10,190 nucleotides of DNA from JBBSMX01 sp038232935 (GTDB lineage Bacteria > Bacteroidota > Rhodothermia > Rhodothermales > JANQRZ01), in the NCBI GenBank assembly GCA_038232935.1, contig JBBSMX010000147.1, positions 1 through 10,190 on the forward strand, in the 5' to 3' direction. Shown here in pieces: positions 1-8,905 of the stretch. The stretch's first letter is position 1. The number at the start of each line of letters is the position of its first letter. The position numbers were made by a program, and so were the translations under genes. The notes under the pieces were generated by a model, which was not told the origin of the DNA, did not search any database, and worked only from the letters and a program-made list of their open reading frames with translations.

Positions 1-1324
1 GGACCCGGCCCCAGACGTAGTACGTGCCGGGGGTGGCGAAGAGCACGCGGTACTGGAGCTCGGGGCTCGTCGTGGCGTAGCCGGTGTTGAGGTTGGCCCC
101 GGTGTTCGGGAGCGCCTGCATCACCGCACCGACGGCCCCGGAGGCCGCGTCGGAGGTCCACGTATGGCCGCTACGCGGGACGTTCTCGCTGTAGCTCTCC
201 GCCTCCATCACGACCACCCCCCCGGATTCGGCGAAGGCCCCGTCGCTGCTCGGCGTGAGGGTCTGCTGGGCCGTGCTCGTGTTCCCGTCGTTGTCGGTGA
301 CGGCGAGGGTGACGGTGTAGGCGCCCGTCGCGGCGAAGGTGTGGCTCGTGGTCTGGCCGGCCCCGGTAGTGCCGTCGCCGAAGTCCCAGGCGTAGCCGGT
401 GATGGTGCCGTCGTCGGAGGAGGCGCTCGCGTCGAAGGCGTAGGTGAGGGGGTCGGCCCCGTCGGGCGTCGCCGTGAACCGCGCCACCGGCGGCTGGTCG
501 GGAGTCCCTCCGCTGAGGGCTGTATAGCTCCGTCCCGCCCCGGCATTGTATAGCCACGTGCGCTCGGCCTGCGTGAGCACCCGGTTCCACTTCCCCCACT
601 GATCGAGGAGACCATCGAAATGCTGGCGGCTCGTGAGATTAGAAGCTCCGCCGAGACCGAAGTCGTTGCCCGAATGATTGAGTGGGCCAGTAATCCCCCT
701 CACACTCGCCTCGTTCGCGTCGTTCACAGAAAAGTGGACGCTCCTGTGAGCAGGGGCGTACCACAAGCACAGGAAATACCACGTGTTGAGCGCCGGCTCC
801 CCGGCCACCCTGGCCTTCACGGAGTTCGCCCTCACGACGCCCCCCGGTGCAGTGGTCACGCTACCCTCCCACCGTTTTGGTCCATTGAGATAAGCGATGT
901 GGTATTCCTCGTGGAACTCGACGGCAAACCGGTTGGCCCCCTTTGAGTCGAGGGACGCCCACCCGCACACGGTGAACCCTCCGCTGTTGCTCCGGATCGA
1001 GTTGTTTCCTACGCTGGAAATCGCCAGGTGCTCGGTACCGGAGCGCAGGTCTGCCGCTTTCCCAACGACGCCTCTCGTTGAAGAAACCGCCGCACTCGGC
1101 GTGAGGTCGTTCGTTCCATGCGAGTCCACCCTATTGGCGCTCCCCCTCTCCTCCAACTCCCAGAACGCCTTGAGGTCCGTAAGTATGCTGCCCACCGCCG
1201 GGACACTTGGGGATGAATCGACCGCCGCGACGTTTGTCGAATGCGGGAGGGGTTGAGTGCTGGCCGTCGGGGCGATACCAAGGAAGCAGAGGACAGCGAG
1301 GAGCGCGAGTTGGTGCAAGTTCAT
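1..1324 (-). CDS. Secreted LamG - PKD - carbohydrate-binding-like protein, N-terminal 441 residues (C-terminus outside window)
   Basis: Translating the minus strand from the ATG at 1324-1322 gives an unbroken frame of 441 codons to the window edge. Residues 1-23 are a signal peptide (MNLHQLALLAVLCFLGIAPT, then AST). Residues about 48-262 are a LamG/concanavalin A-like jelly roll: FWELEE at the start, TVCGWASL, NTWYFLCLWYAP in the middle and the typical end LTQAERTWLYNAGAG. Residues about 277-357 are a PKD domain (FDASASSDDGTI, YAWDFGDGTT, HTFAATGAYTVTLAVTDNDG). Residues 368 onward begin a CBM6/35-like beta-sandwich (VVVMEAESYSENVPRSGHTW, then MQALPN and GTYYVWGRV), cut by the edge. Such proteins in Bacteroidota are exported through Sec and then usually T9SS, so a sorting tail is expected downstream; that is inference. 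The role is probably glycan binding or adhesion; no catalytic domain is visible in this part. The LamG half is markedly lower in GC than the PKD half. No Shine-Dalgarno precedes the start. Confidence 0.88.
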   Translation of the reverse strand, partial: MNLHQLALLAVLCFLGIAPTASTQPLPHSTNVAAVDSSPSVPAVGSILTDLKAFWELEERGSANRVDSHGTNDLTPSAAVSSTRGVVGKAADLRSGTEHLAISSVGNNSIRSNSGGFTVCGWASLDSKGANRFAVEFHEEYHIAYLNGPKRWEGSVTTAPGGVVRANSVKARVAGEPALNTWYFLCLWYAPAHRSVHFSVNDANEASVRGITGPLNHSGNDFGLGGASNLTSRQHFDGLLDQWGKWNRVLTQAERTWLYNAGAGRSYTALSGGTPDQPPVARFTATPDGADPLTYAFDASASSDDGTITGYAWDFGDGTTGAGQTTSHTFAATGAYTVTLAVTDNDGNTSTAQQTLTPSSDGAFAESGGVVVMEAESYSENVPRSGHTWTSDAASGAVGAVMQALPNTGANLNTGYATTSPELQYRVLFATPGTYYVWGRV

Positions 1325-1473
1325 GGTGGGGTCGGCCGAGTGGAGGGCAGGAGGAGAGCGGATACGAGACGTGTCCGATGTCCCCCGGCAGAAGAGGCTA
1401 AAGGGTGCAGAGGGGAGACAGAGGCTCGGGGTTGGGGGACAAACTCAACTTCGAAAATGAGTCCTACCAGCGT

Positions 1474-1508
1474 CTTGCCTCCACGTCGCAGATCCTTGCC
1501 TCCATGTC
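1474..1508. repeat. 14-base direct repeat, 21-base period
   Basis: CTTGCCTCCACGTC at 1474-1487 recurs as CTTGCCTCCATGTC at 1495-1508, with one mismatch. The starts are 21 bases apart, about two helical turns, so a protein could read both copies from one face. It lies 150-185 bases upstream of the LamG gene start. A regulator-binding role is only a possibility; chance or an old duplication is equally open. Confidence 0.4.
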
Positions 1509-1618
1509 CAAAATAGACAAGAGGAGGGCAATTCTGCATACCCTTCGAGCACGCCGTCCCGATACGCTCTCTATCCTCGCAATGGCTGAACCTAGCGGTG
1601 TAGCTATTCCCATAGTTG

Positions 1619-1655
1619 CCCGCCCCTTACTGAAGGCCATCTTCAGTCTGGCGGG
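1619..1655. other. Two-part hairpin in intergenic region
   Basis: A perfect 7-base stem (ACTGAAG 1629-1635 with CTTCAGT 1641-1647, loop GCCAT) sits inside a second 6-base stem (CCCGCC 1619-1624 with GGCGGG 1650-1655), separated by a small internal loop of 4 and 2 bases. No T-run follows on either strand, so it is not a standard intrinsic terminator. It could be an RNA structure in the LamG leader or a palindromic protein site. Confidence 0.4.
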
Positions 1656-1768
1656 GACTCGTAGGACTTGTCGGATCTGGCTTAGTCTCTATCCCTATTC
1701 CGACGAGGCAGCAAAATTCTCCTGCACCACGCGCGCACAAACCCATCAAGTACGTAGTGGCCGGCACT

Positions 1769-1798
1769 GCTGCCGAGATAGATGCCAAACTCGGCAGC
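1769..1798 (-). terminator. Hairpin downstream of the ABC exporter, terminator-like
   Basis: GCTGCCGAG (1769-1777) and CTCGGCAGC (1790-1798) form a perfect 9-base stem with a 12-base loop, plus a possible T-G wobble beyond it. It lies 46 bases after the stop codon of the ABC exporter in that gene's direction of transcription, where a terminator is expected. No T-run follows, so intrinsic termination is uncertain. Confidence 0.45.
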
Positions 1799-1844
1799 GT
1801 CACTCACGGGTTACTGATTCTCAAGCGCGCTACCGACAGGCCTC

Positions 1845-3770
1845 CTACCGATAGCCTGCCGCCTGAAGCTCGAACAACTCGGCGTAGCGGCCTCCCGCAG
1901 CCAGCAATTCCTCGTGCGTCCCAATCTCTTCGAGCCGGCCGTCGGCGAGGACGAGGATGCGGTCGGCCATGCGGACGGTCGAGAAGCGGTGCGAGATGAG
2001 GACGGCCGTTTTGCCTTCGGTGAGGTCTTTGAAGCGCTGGAACACCTCGTACTCGGCACGGGCGTCGAGCGCGGCCGTCGGCTCGTCGAGGATGAGGAGC
2101 TGGGCCTCGCGCATGTACGCCCGCCCGAGCGCCACCTTCTGCCACTCCCCACCCGAGAGGTCCACCCCCGTCTTGAACCGCTTGCCGACGACCTGCTCGT
2201 ACCCCTCCGGCAACTTCTCGATCACCGAATCGGCGAGGCTCCGCTGCGCCGCGCCCTCGATGCGCAGCCGGTCCTCCCGCGCCTCGATCCGCCCGACGGC
2301 GATGTTCTCCGCCGCCGTGAGGTGGTAGCGGACGAAGTCCTGGAAGATGACGCCGATGTTCGCGCGCACGGCGGCGAGGTCGTAGTCCCGGAGGTCGTGT
2401 CCGTCGAGGAGGATGCGGCCTTCGTCGGGATCGTAGAGCCGGGCGAGGAGCTTGACGAGCGTCGTCTTCCCCGCCCCGTTCTCGCCGACGAGCGCGAGCG
2501 CTTCGCCCGCCCGGAGATGGAACGAGAGGTCGCGCATCACCCACCGCTCCGAGCCGGGATACCGGAACCCGACGCCCTCGAACGTGAAGCCGTGGCGGAT
2601 CGGGTCGGGGAACGCGCGCGGGGTCTCCGGCGAGGCGACGCGCGGCGTGATATCGAAAAACGAGAAGAGGTCGTCGAGGTAAAGCGCCTGCCCGGCGACG
2701 GTCGAGAAGCTGGTCAGCAGCCCTTCGAGCAGACTGCGGAGGCGGCCGAACGAGCCGGCGAGGAACGTGAGGTCGCCGATCGAGAAATCGCCGCGCGCGG
2801 TCCGGTAGACGATCACGGCGTAGGCCGCGTAATAGCCCGCCGAGCCGACGGCGGCGAGGAGCGCGCCCCACCCGGCGCGGCGGACGGCGAGCGTGCGGTT
2901 GGCCTCGTAAAAGGCGTCGGCGAGGGTGCGGTAGCGCTCGGTCAGGAAGTCGTTGAGGCCGAAGATCTTGACCTCCTTCGCCGTCTCGTCGCTCGCGCCG
3001 GTGTAGCGGAGGTAATCGAGCTCGCGGCGCTCGGGCGTCCACGCGTACGTGAGCGAGTAGCTCTGCGCGTTGAAGTGGGCCTCGCCGAGGAACGCCGGGA
3101 CGAGGGCGAGCACGAGCAGGAGGATCAGCCACGGCGCGTACACGATCAGCCCAACGCCAAACGAGACGATGGTGATGATATTCTGCGCCTGCCCGAACAC
3201 CTGGCTCATCAGCACCATCCGGCCGGTCGTCTGGCGGCGGGCGCGTTCGAGCTTGTCGTAGAAGTCGGCGTCCTCGAAGTGGGCGAGGTCGAGCGTGGCG
3301 GCGTGGGCCATGAGGCGGACGCTCGTCTCGTTCGTGAAGAGGTCGCCGAGCAGGCTGTCGAGGAGGGCGACGGCGCGGCCGAACACGTCGGAGAGGAGGG
3401 CGAGCCCAAACTCGGCAGCGAGGAGGAGCGCGAGGGGATGGAGCACGCCACCGGCGATCCACTCGCCGACGTTGTCGAACCCGTATCCCGCCGCCGTCAC
3501 CCGGACGACCTCGTCGATGATGAGCTTGCCGACGTACAGCATCGCCACCGGCAGGACGGCGCGGACGAGGCGGAGCGCGATGTTTGCCGCCGTCATCCAC
3601 GGGCTCGTCCGCCACACGAGCCGGAAGAGGGGCGCGAGGTTGCGGAGCGCACCGAAGCGCTCGCGCAGCGTCATCGGGTCCTGCTCGGCGGCGGCTCGCC
3701 GCCCACGCCGCGCCGGCCCCCCGTTGGTCGATCCTCCTCCGAACAGTGCCATGCCCCGATCACTCCGCAT
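1845..3770 (-). CDS. ABC exporter, fused membrane and ATPase domains (NisT/SpaT-like motifs)
   Basis: The 641-residue product is a half-transporter expected to work as a homodimer in the inner membrane, coupling ATP hydrolysis to export. Residues about 50-360 form the six-helix membrane domain; the ATPase domain follows from about 393. Its motifs are intact: A-loop aromatic FRYPG (402-406), Walker A GENGAGKTT (429-437), Q-loop FQDF (476-479), signature LSGGEWQKVALGRA (538-551), Walker B LLILDEPTAALD (558-569, catalytic Glu 562) and H-loop His 594. The Walker A form, the FQDFVRYHLT segment and SGGEWQK resemble lantibiotic-type exporters such as NisT more than lipid flippases such as MsbA. This is a motif-based resemblance from memory; the substrate is unknown and no peptide-maturation gene is nearby. 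A second ATG at residue 7 (3752-3750), with GGAG ten bases before it, could be the real start. Stop is TAG at 1847-1845. Confidence 0.93.
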   Translation of the reverse strand: MRSDRGMALFGGGSTNGGPARRGRRAAAEQDPMTLRERFGALRNLAPLFRLVWRTSPWMTAANIALRLVRAVLPVAMLYVGKLIIDEVVRVTAAGYGFDNVGEWIAGGVLHPLALLLAAEFGLALLSDVFGRAVALLDSLLGDLFTNETSVRLMAHAATLDLAHFEDADFYDKLERARRQTTGRMVLMSQVFGQAQNIITIVSFGVGLIVYAPWLILLLVLALVPAFLGEAHFNAQSYSLTYAWTPERRELDYLRYTGASDETAKEVKIFGLNDFLTERYRTLADAFYEANRTLAVRRAGWGALLAAVGSAGYYAAYAVIVYRTARGDFSIGDLTFLAGSFGRLRSLLEGLLTSFSTVAGQALYLDDLFSFFDITPRVASPETPRAFPDPIRHGFTFEGVGFRYPGSERWVMRDLSFHLRAGEALALVGENGAGKTTLVKLLARLYDPDEGRILLDGHDLRDYDLAAVRANIGVIFQDFVRYHLTAAENIAVGRIEAREDRLRIEGAAQRSLADSVIEKLPEGYEQVVGKRFKTGVDLSGGEWQKVALGRAYMREAQLLILDEPTAALDARAEYEVFQRFKDLTEGKTAVLISHRFSTVRMADRILVLADGRLEEIGTHEELLAAGGRYAELFELQAAGYR

Positions 3771-3834
3771 ACGACGGGATGTTTCTCTTTCGTTACCTCC
3801 TTCACTTGCATTCCAACCGTTTACACTCTTCCTT

Positions 3835-3842
3835 TATCTTTG
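3835..3842 (+). promoter_or_regulatory. Bacteroidota-type -7 promoter element (TATCTTTG)
   Basis: TATCTTTG matches the Bacteroidota -7 consensus TAnnTTTG exactly and ends 26 bases before the ATG of the spondin gene, giving a short leader of about 20 bases. The upstream -33 position is weak: around 3811-3815 the sequence reads TTCCA rather than TTTG. It is the only exact match I found at a sensible distance from a gene start. Confidence 0.5.
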
Positions 3843-3868
3843 TGTCTCTCCGCTACGGTTCCCCACTC

Positions 3869-4798
3869 ATGCGTACGTTCCTCCCCTTCCTTCTGCTGAC
3901 CTTCGCCCTCGGCGTGCAGGCGCAGAGCACGGCCACTTATCGAGTGACGTTCGAGAGCACGTGGAGCGCTCAGACACACCCCGCAGGCTTCCCGTCGAAC
4001 CCGCACTTCTCCGGCCTCATCGGCGCAGCACACGACGCGACGGCGACACTCTGGACGACGGGCGCGCTCGCCTCTGACGGGATCGAGAGCATGGCCGAGA
4101 CGGGCTCGAAGACCCTGCTGCAAAACGAAGTCGAGACGCTCATCGCCACAGGCCAGGCGCTCGCCGTTCTCTCCGGCGGCGGCATCGGCAACTCTCCCGG
4201 CTCTGTCTCGCTCGACTTCGAGGTGACGGAAAACTTCCCGCTCGTCTCGCTCGTCAGCATGCTCGCGCCGAGCCCCGACTGGTTCGTCGGCGTGAGCCGG
4301 CTCGATCTGCTCTCCGATGGTGCCTGGCTGCCAGAGCGAACCGTAGACCTGTTCGTCTACGACGCGGGCACCGATAGCGGCACGGACTACACCTCGCCCG
4401 ACGACAGCACCGATCCGCCGGAGCCCATCGCACGGATCGAGGGCCCGCCGTTCGCCGTGGGAGGGACCGTGCCGCCGGTGGGGACGTTCACGTTCGCCCT
4501 CCTCAACGTCACCGGCACCGAAGACACGGCCCCGGCCGATGCGTTCGTGCTCGACGCCCTCGCCCCGAACCCAGCCACGACGCAGACCGCGCTCCGGCTC
4601 CACCTCGGCACCCCGCAGCGCGTGCGAATCGACGTGTTCGATGTGCTCGGCCGCCGCGTCGCCACGCTCCACGACGGGCTGCTCACGGCCGGCGTCCACC
4701 CGTTCGACCTCGACGTGCGTGCGCTCCCCGGCGGGATCTACTTCGCCCGCGTCCGCGGGGCCGAGACCCAGGCGACCCGCCGCTTCGTCGTGCGCTAG
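3869..4798 (+). CDS. Secreted spondin-domain protein with T9SS C-terminal sorting domain
   Basis: The product has 309 residues. Residues 1-18 are a signal peptide (MRTFLPFLLLTFALGVQA, then QS). Residues about 22-205 match the Spondin_N domain: YRVTFESTWSAQTHP, HFSGLIGAAH, FPLVSLVSMLAPSPDWFVGV, VDLFVYDAGTDSGTDYTSP and a final PI..I segment. Residues about 229-309 are a type A T9SS sorting tail: LAPNPATTQTALRLHL, VRIDVFDVLGRRVATL, LPGGIYFARV and a C-terminal RFVVR. The protein should cross the inner membrane by Sec and the outer membrane by T9SS, with the tail removed at the surface. Spondin_N is an extracellular-matrix domain in animals; its bacterial role is unknown, with adhesion the usual guess. 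The frame stays open upstream into the exporter gene, but the ATG at 3869 is chosen because it starts the signal peptide and sits just after a promoter element. Confidence 0.93.
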   Translation: MRTFLPFLLLTFALGVQAQSTATYRVTFESTWSAQTHPAGFPSNPHFSGLIGAAHDATATLWTTGALASDGIESMAETGSKTLLQNEVETLIATGQALAVLSGGGIGNSPGSVSLDFEVTENFPLVSLVSMLAPSPDWFVGVSRLDLLSDGAWLPERTVDLFVYDAGTDSGTDYTSPDDSTDPPEPIARIEGPPFAVGGTVPPVGTFTFALLNVTGTEDTAPADAFVLDALAPNPATTQTALRLHLGTPQRVRIDVFDVLGRRVATLHDGLLTAGVHPFDLDVRALPGGIYFARVRGAETQATRRFVVR

Positions 4799-4830
4799 CG
4801 GCGCGCTTCCCTCCCCTTTCTCCCGTCGCC

Positions 4831-5151
4831 ATGTGGGACGCGATCCGCACGTGGTTCCTCAGCCTCGGCCCGCAGTACGGCGTGGACCCGATCATCTTCG
4901 GCGCGATCTACGTCGGGGCGATCCCGTTCTTCACGGTCTGCCTCGCGTGGCTCGTGCGGAACCTGAGGCAGAAAAAGCCGGCCGCGCTCCCGGCGTTCCT
5001 GACGATGTTCTTCTTCGTCTCGGCCTACCTCTACCTCCTCGTCGCCGGGCGCAACATCCCGTGGTGGGTCTACGGCGTCGTCGCCGCGATGGTCGGGCTC
5101 GGCGTCGTCTCGACCGTGCGTAAGGTCCGGGCGAAGCTGAACGAGGCGTAG
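4831..5151 (+). CDS. Small three-helix membrane protein of unknown function
   Basis: This 106-residue protein starts 32 bases after the spondin gene on the same strand with no terminator visible between, so the two may be co-transcribed. I see three hydrophobic helices at about residues 20-43, 53-71 and 77-95, linked by a positively charged loop (RNLRQKKP) and ending in a basic tail (RKVRAKLNEA). By the positive-inside rule the first loop and C-terminus are probably cytoplasmic. GC-rich third codon positions match its neighbours, which supports a real gene. I do not recognise the family. No cysteines of note, metal ligands or catalytic motif are visible. Confidence 0.8.
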   Translation: MWDAIRTWFLSLGPQYGVDPIIFGAIYVGAIPFFTVCLAWLVRNLRQKKPAALPAFLTMFFFVSAYLYLLVAGRNIPWWVYGVVAAMVGLGVVSTVRKVRAKLNEA

Positions 5152-5170
5152 GGGCGCAGCGCACTACGCC
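5145..5170. terminator. Inverted repeat spanning two convergent stop codons
   Basis: GGCGTAG (5145-5151) and CTACGCC (5164-5170) are perfect 7-base inverted copies with a 12-base loop. Each arm contains the TAG stop of one of the two converging genes. A second pairing, GGGGCG (5151-5156) with CGCCCC (5167-5172), is also possible. A compact bidirectional terminator is a reasonable reading, but no T-run follows on either strand. Confidence 0.4.
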
Positions 5171-5742
5171 CCCACAGCGACTCGTTCAAGGCCGCCGATC
5201 ACTTCTTCGAGCGTCGTCCGGCCCTTGTCGCGAGCGTAGAAACGGCGGACGTGCTTGTAGCGCTCCTCGGACTCCAGCTTCAGCCCCTCCTCCATCACCC
5301 ACACCTGCACCTCGGTCGGGCGAGGTCCCCACCACCCGCGCTCGACGTAGGCCTCGTCCAGCAGGATCACGACGGGAATCGAGCGCGAGTTGCCGTTCGT
5401 GAGGTGGGCGTCGATGAGGTCGAGGTGCTCGTCGCGGGCGAGGAGGCGGAGGTCGATGCTCGGGACCCGCTCGGCGAGGCGGGCGAGTACGGGGACGGTG
5501 TTGACGGCGTCGCCGCACCAGTCTTCGGAGAGGACCAGGAAGTGCCAGCGGCCGGGCACGGCGGCGGCGCGCTCCACGAGGTCGTCGGGGAGCCGGACGT
5601 GATTCCACACGCCCTCCCACAGCTCGGCGTTCTTCTCGGCCGTCGGGAGGAACGTCTCGAACGGGATGGCCGCGTCGTAGCGGTCTTCGAGCGAGGTGTC
5701 GGTCGCGGGGGGGTGGAGCGAAGAGAGGATCGGATCGGACAT
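5164..5742 (-). CDS. Thioredoxin-fold family protein with a single active-site cysteine
   Basis: The 192-residue product has a thioredoxin-like core: WHFLVLSEDWCGDAVNTVPV (66-85) occupies the strand and active-site position, and SIPVVILLDE (121-130) carries the cis-proline (Pro 123). The active site reads Trp-Cys-Gly-Asp, so the usual second cysteine is an aspartate; Cys 76 is the only cysteine in the protein. This WCGD pattern is typical, as I recall, of the Thioredoxin_9 family (Pfam PF14595), so it is a family trait rather than a mutation. It cannot form the usual CXXC disulfide by itself and might act monothiol or as a non-redox fold. No signal peptide is seen, so it is probably cytoplasmic. 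The ATG at 5742-5740 is chosen because residues upstream in the open frame look non-coding. The next gene upstream is divergent, 165 bases away. Confidence 0.88.
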   Translation of the reverse strand: MSDPILSSLHPPATDTSLEDRYDAAIPFETFLPTAEKNAELWEGVWNHVRLPDDLVERAAAVPGRWHFLVLSEDWCGDAVNTVPVLARLAERVPSIDLRLLARDEHLDLIDAHLTNGNSRSIPVVILLDEAYVERGWWGPRPTEVQVWVMEEGLKLESEERYKHVRRFYARDKGRTTLEEVIGGLERVAVGA

Positions 5743-5907
5743 AGCAGGGAGGTCGACTGGGGGCGGTTGTATGCCCGCGCCCGCGCGGCGTTCTGCCCTC
5801 CGCACGTTCTTCAATACGGTCGCGGCCAGCCTCGCAACGGAACGAGAGGAGCGGCTGTGCTTTCCAGAGTGGTACTCCGTGTCGCTGCTCCTCCCAGCCC
5901 CCCTCGC

Positions 5908-6423
5908 ATGAACAGCGCCCATGCCCACCTCGTCCTCAACCATGCGCCCCTCTTCGCGCTGCTCTTCGGCCTCGTCGGGCTGGCCTACGCGCTCGTCCGC
6001 CGCAGCGACGACGCGACGCGGCTCGGCCTCTGGTTGCTCGTGCTCGGCGGCATCCTCGCCGTGCCGACCTACTACACCGGAGAGTGGGGGCACGAGATCG
6101 TCGAGAGGATGCCGGCCGTCTCGCACGATCTGATCCACGAGCACGAAGAGGCCGGGGAGATCGCGGCCATCGCCGTCGGCGTACTCGGCCTCATCGCGCT
6201 CGGCGGCTTGTTCGGGTTCCGCCGCCGCCCCGCCCCGCGCTCATTCGCCTTCGTCGCGGTTGCCCTCGCGCTCGGTGCGACGGGTTGGGTCGGCTACACC
6301 GCGAACCTCGGCGGACAGATCCACCACCCCGAGGCACGCGACGGCTTCGTCGTGCCGGAAGAAGATCACGGCGACCGTAGCAGTGAGCGCGAGCATTCGG
6401 AGAGCGACGAGCACGAAGATTGA
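5908..6423 (+). CDS. Four-helix membrane protein with conserved-looking histidines and His/acid-rich tail (DUF2231-like)
   Basis: The 171-residue protein has four hydrophobic helices at about residues 9-30, 37-57, 83-104 and 112-134. Histidines cluster at helix ends: His 5, 7 and 12 in the first (LNHAPL), His 62, then His 73, 77 and 79 (SHDLIHEHEE), and His 139-140 after the last helix (NLGGQIHHPE). This layout, with GG before a late histidine, resembles DUF2231-type membrane proteins thought to bind haem; that assignment is from memory and moderate. The last 20 residues alternate His with Asp/Glu (EDHGD, EREHSESDEHED), a plausible metal-binding tail. It ends 56 bases before the metal ATPase, suggesting one transcription unit and a role in metal handling or membrane redox. 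The frame is open far upstream, but the ATG at 5908 begins the first helix segment. Confidence 0.85.
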   Translation: MNSAHAHLVLNHAPLFALLFGLVGLAYALVRRSDDATRLGLWLLVLGGILAVPTYYTGEWGHEIVERMPAVSHDLIHEHEEAGEIAAIAVGVLGLIALGGLFGFRRRPAPRSFAFVAVALALGATGWVGYTANLGGQIHHPEARDGFVVPEEDHGDRSSEREHSESDEHED

Positions 6424-6479
6424 GCACGTGGAGCACGACGGGCGCGGGCGCGTTCCACCTAGCCTAAAAACTCGCCCCT

Positions 6480-8870
<2,391 letters not shown>

Positions 8871-8905
8871 CGGAACCGCCCCGGCGCATCCCGTTTTCAG
8901 AGGGC

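Larger units (their letters stand above)
1325..1844. other. 520-base low-GC intergenic region with hairpins, no convincing gene
   Basis: This stretch separates the stop of the ABC exporter from the start of the LamG protein, both on the minus strand. Its GC is low for the window: I count 31 of 60 bases in 1561-1620, against 43 of 60 in 7441-7500. Open frames exist on both strands (for example 1405-1854 plus and a 41-codon frame at 1682-1807 minus), but none has a recognisable domain, a good start or host-like codon use. It holds two hairpins (1619-1655 and 1769-1798) and a 14-base direct repeat (1474-1508). It should contain the promoter of the LamG gene, but I found no clear TTTG / TAnnTTTG pair on the minus strand. 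Confidence 0.6.

Noticed and set aside
164..615. Open frames on both strands inside the PKD region
   Set aside because: They are in other frames than the continuous signal peptide - LamG - PKD reading and encode Arg/Pro/Gly-rich sequence.
1682..1807. 41-codon minus-strand frame starting at GTG, containing AAEFGIYLGSSAGHYVLDG
   Set aside because: It looks protein-like but is short, overlaps the 9-base hairpin, has no ribosome site and no family I can name.
1405..1854. 149-codon plus-strand open frame in the low-GC region
   Set aside because: No domain or signal peptide, codon use unlike neighbours, and it runs into the end of the exporter gene on the other strand. A degraded gene cannot be excluded.
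3795..3802. Perfect Shine-Dalgarno-like AAGGAGGT on the minus strand before the exporter
   Set aside because: It is 24 bases from the first ATG and further from the second, and no start codon sits at working distance. Other genes here do not use such sites.
1914..3899. Long plus-strand open frame (661 codons) opposite the ABC exporter
   Set aside because: It is antisense to a gene with complete ABC motifs; the product is Arg/Glu/Val-rich low-complexity sequence typical of antisense frames in high-GC DNA.
5743..6144. N-terminal extension of the thioredoxin-fold protein
   Set aside because: The open frame continues upstream of the ATG at 5742, but that part overlaps the divergent membrane-protein gene and is low-complexity.
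6409..6437. Three copies of GAGCACG around the end of the His-rich protein gene
   Set aside because: Irregular spacing (13 and 9 bases), partly within His/Glu codons, so codon repetition explains most of it.
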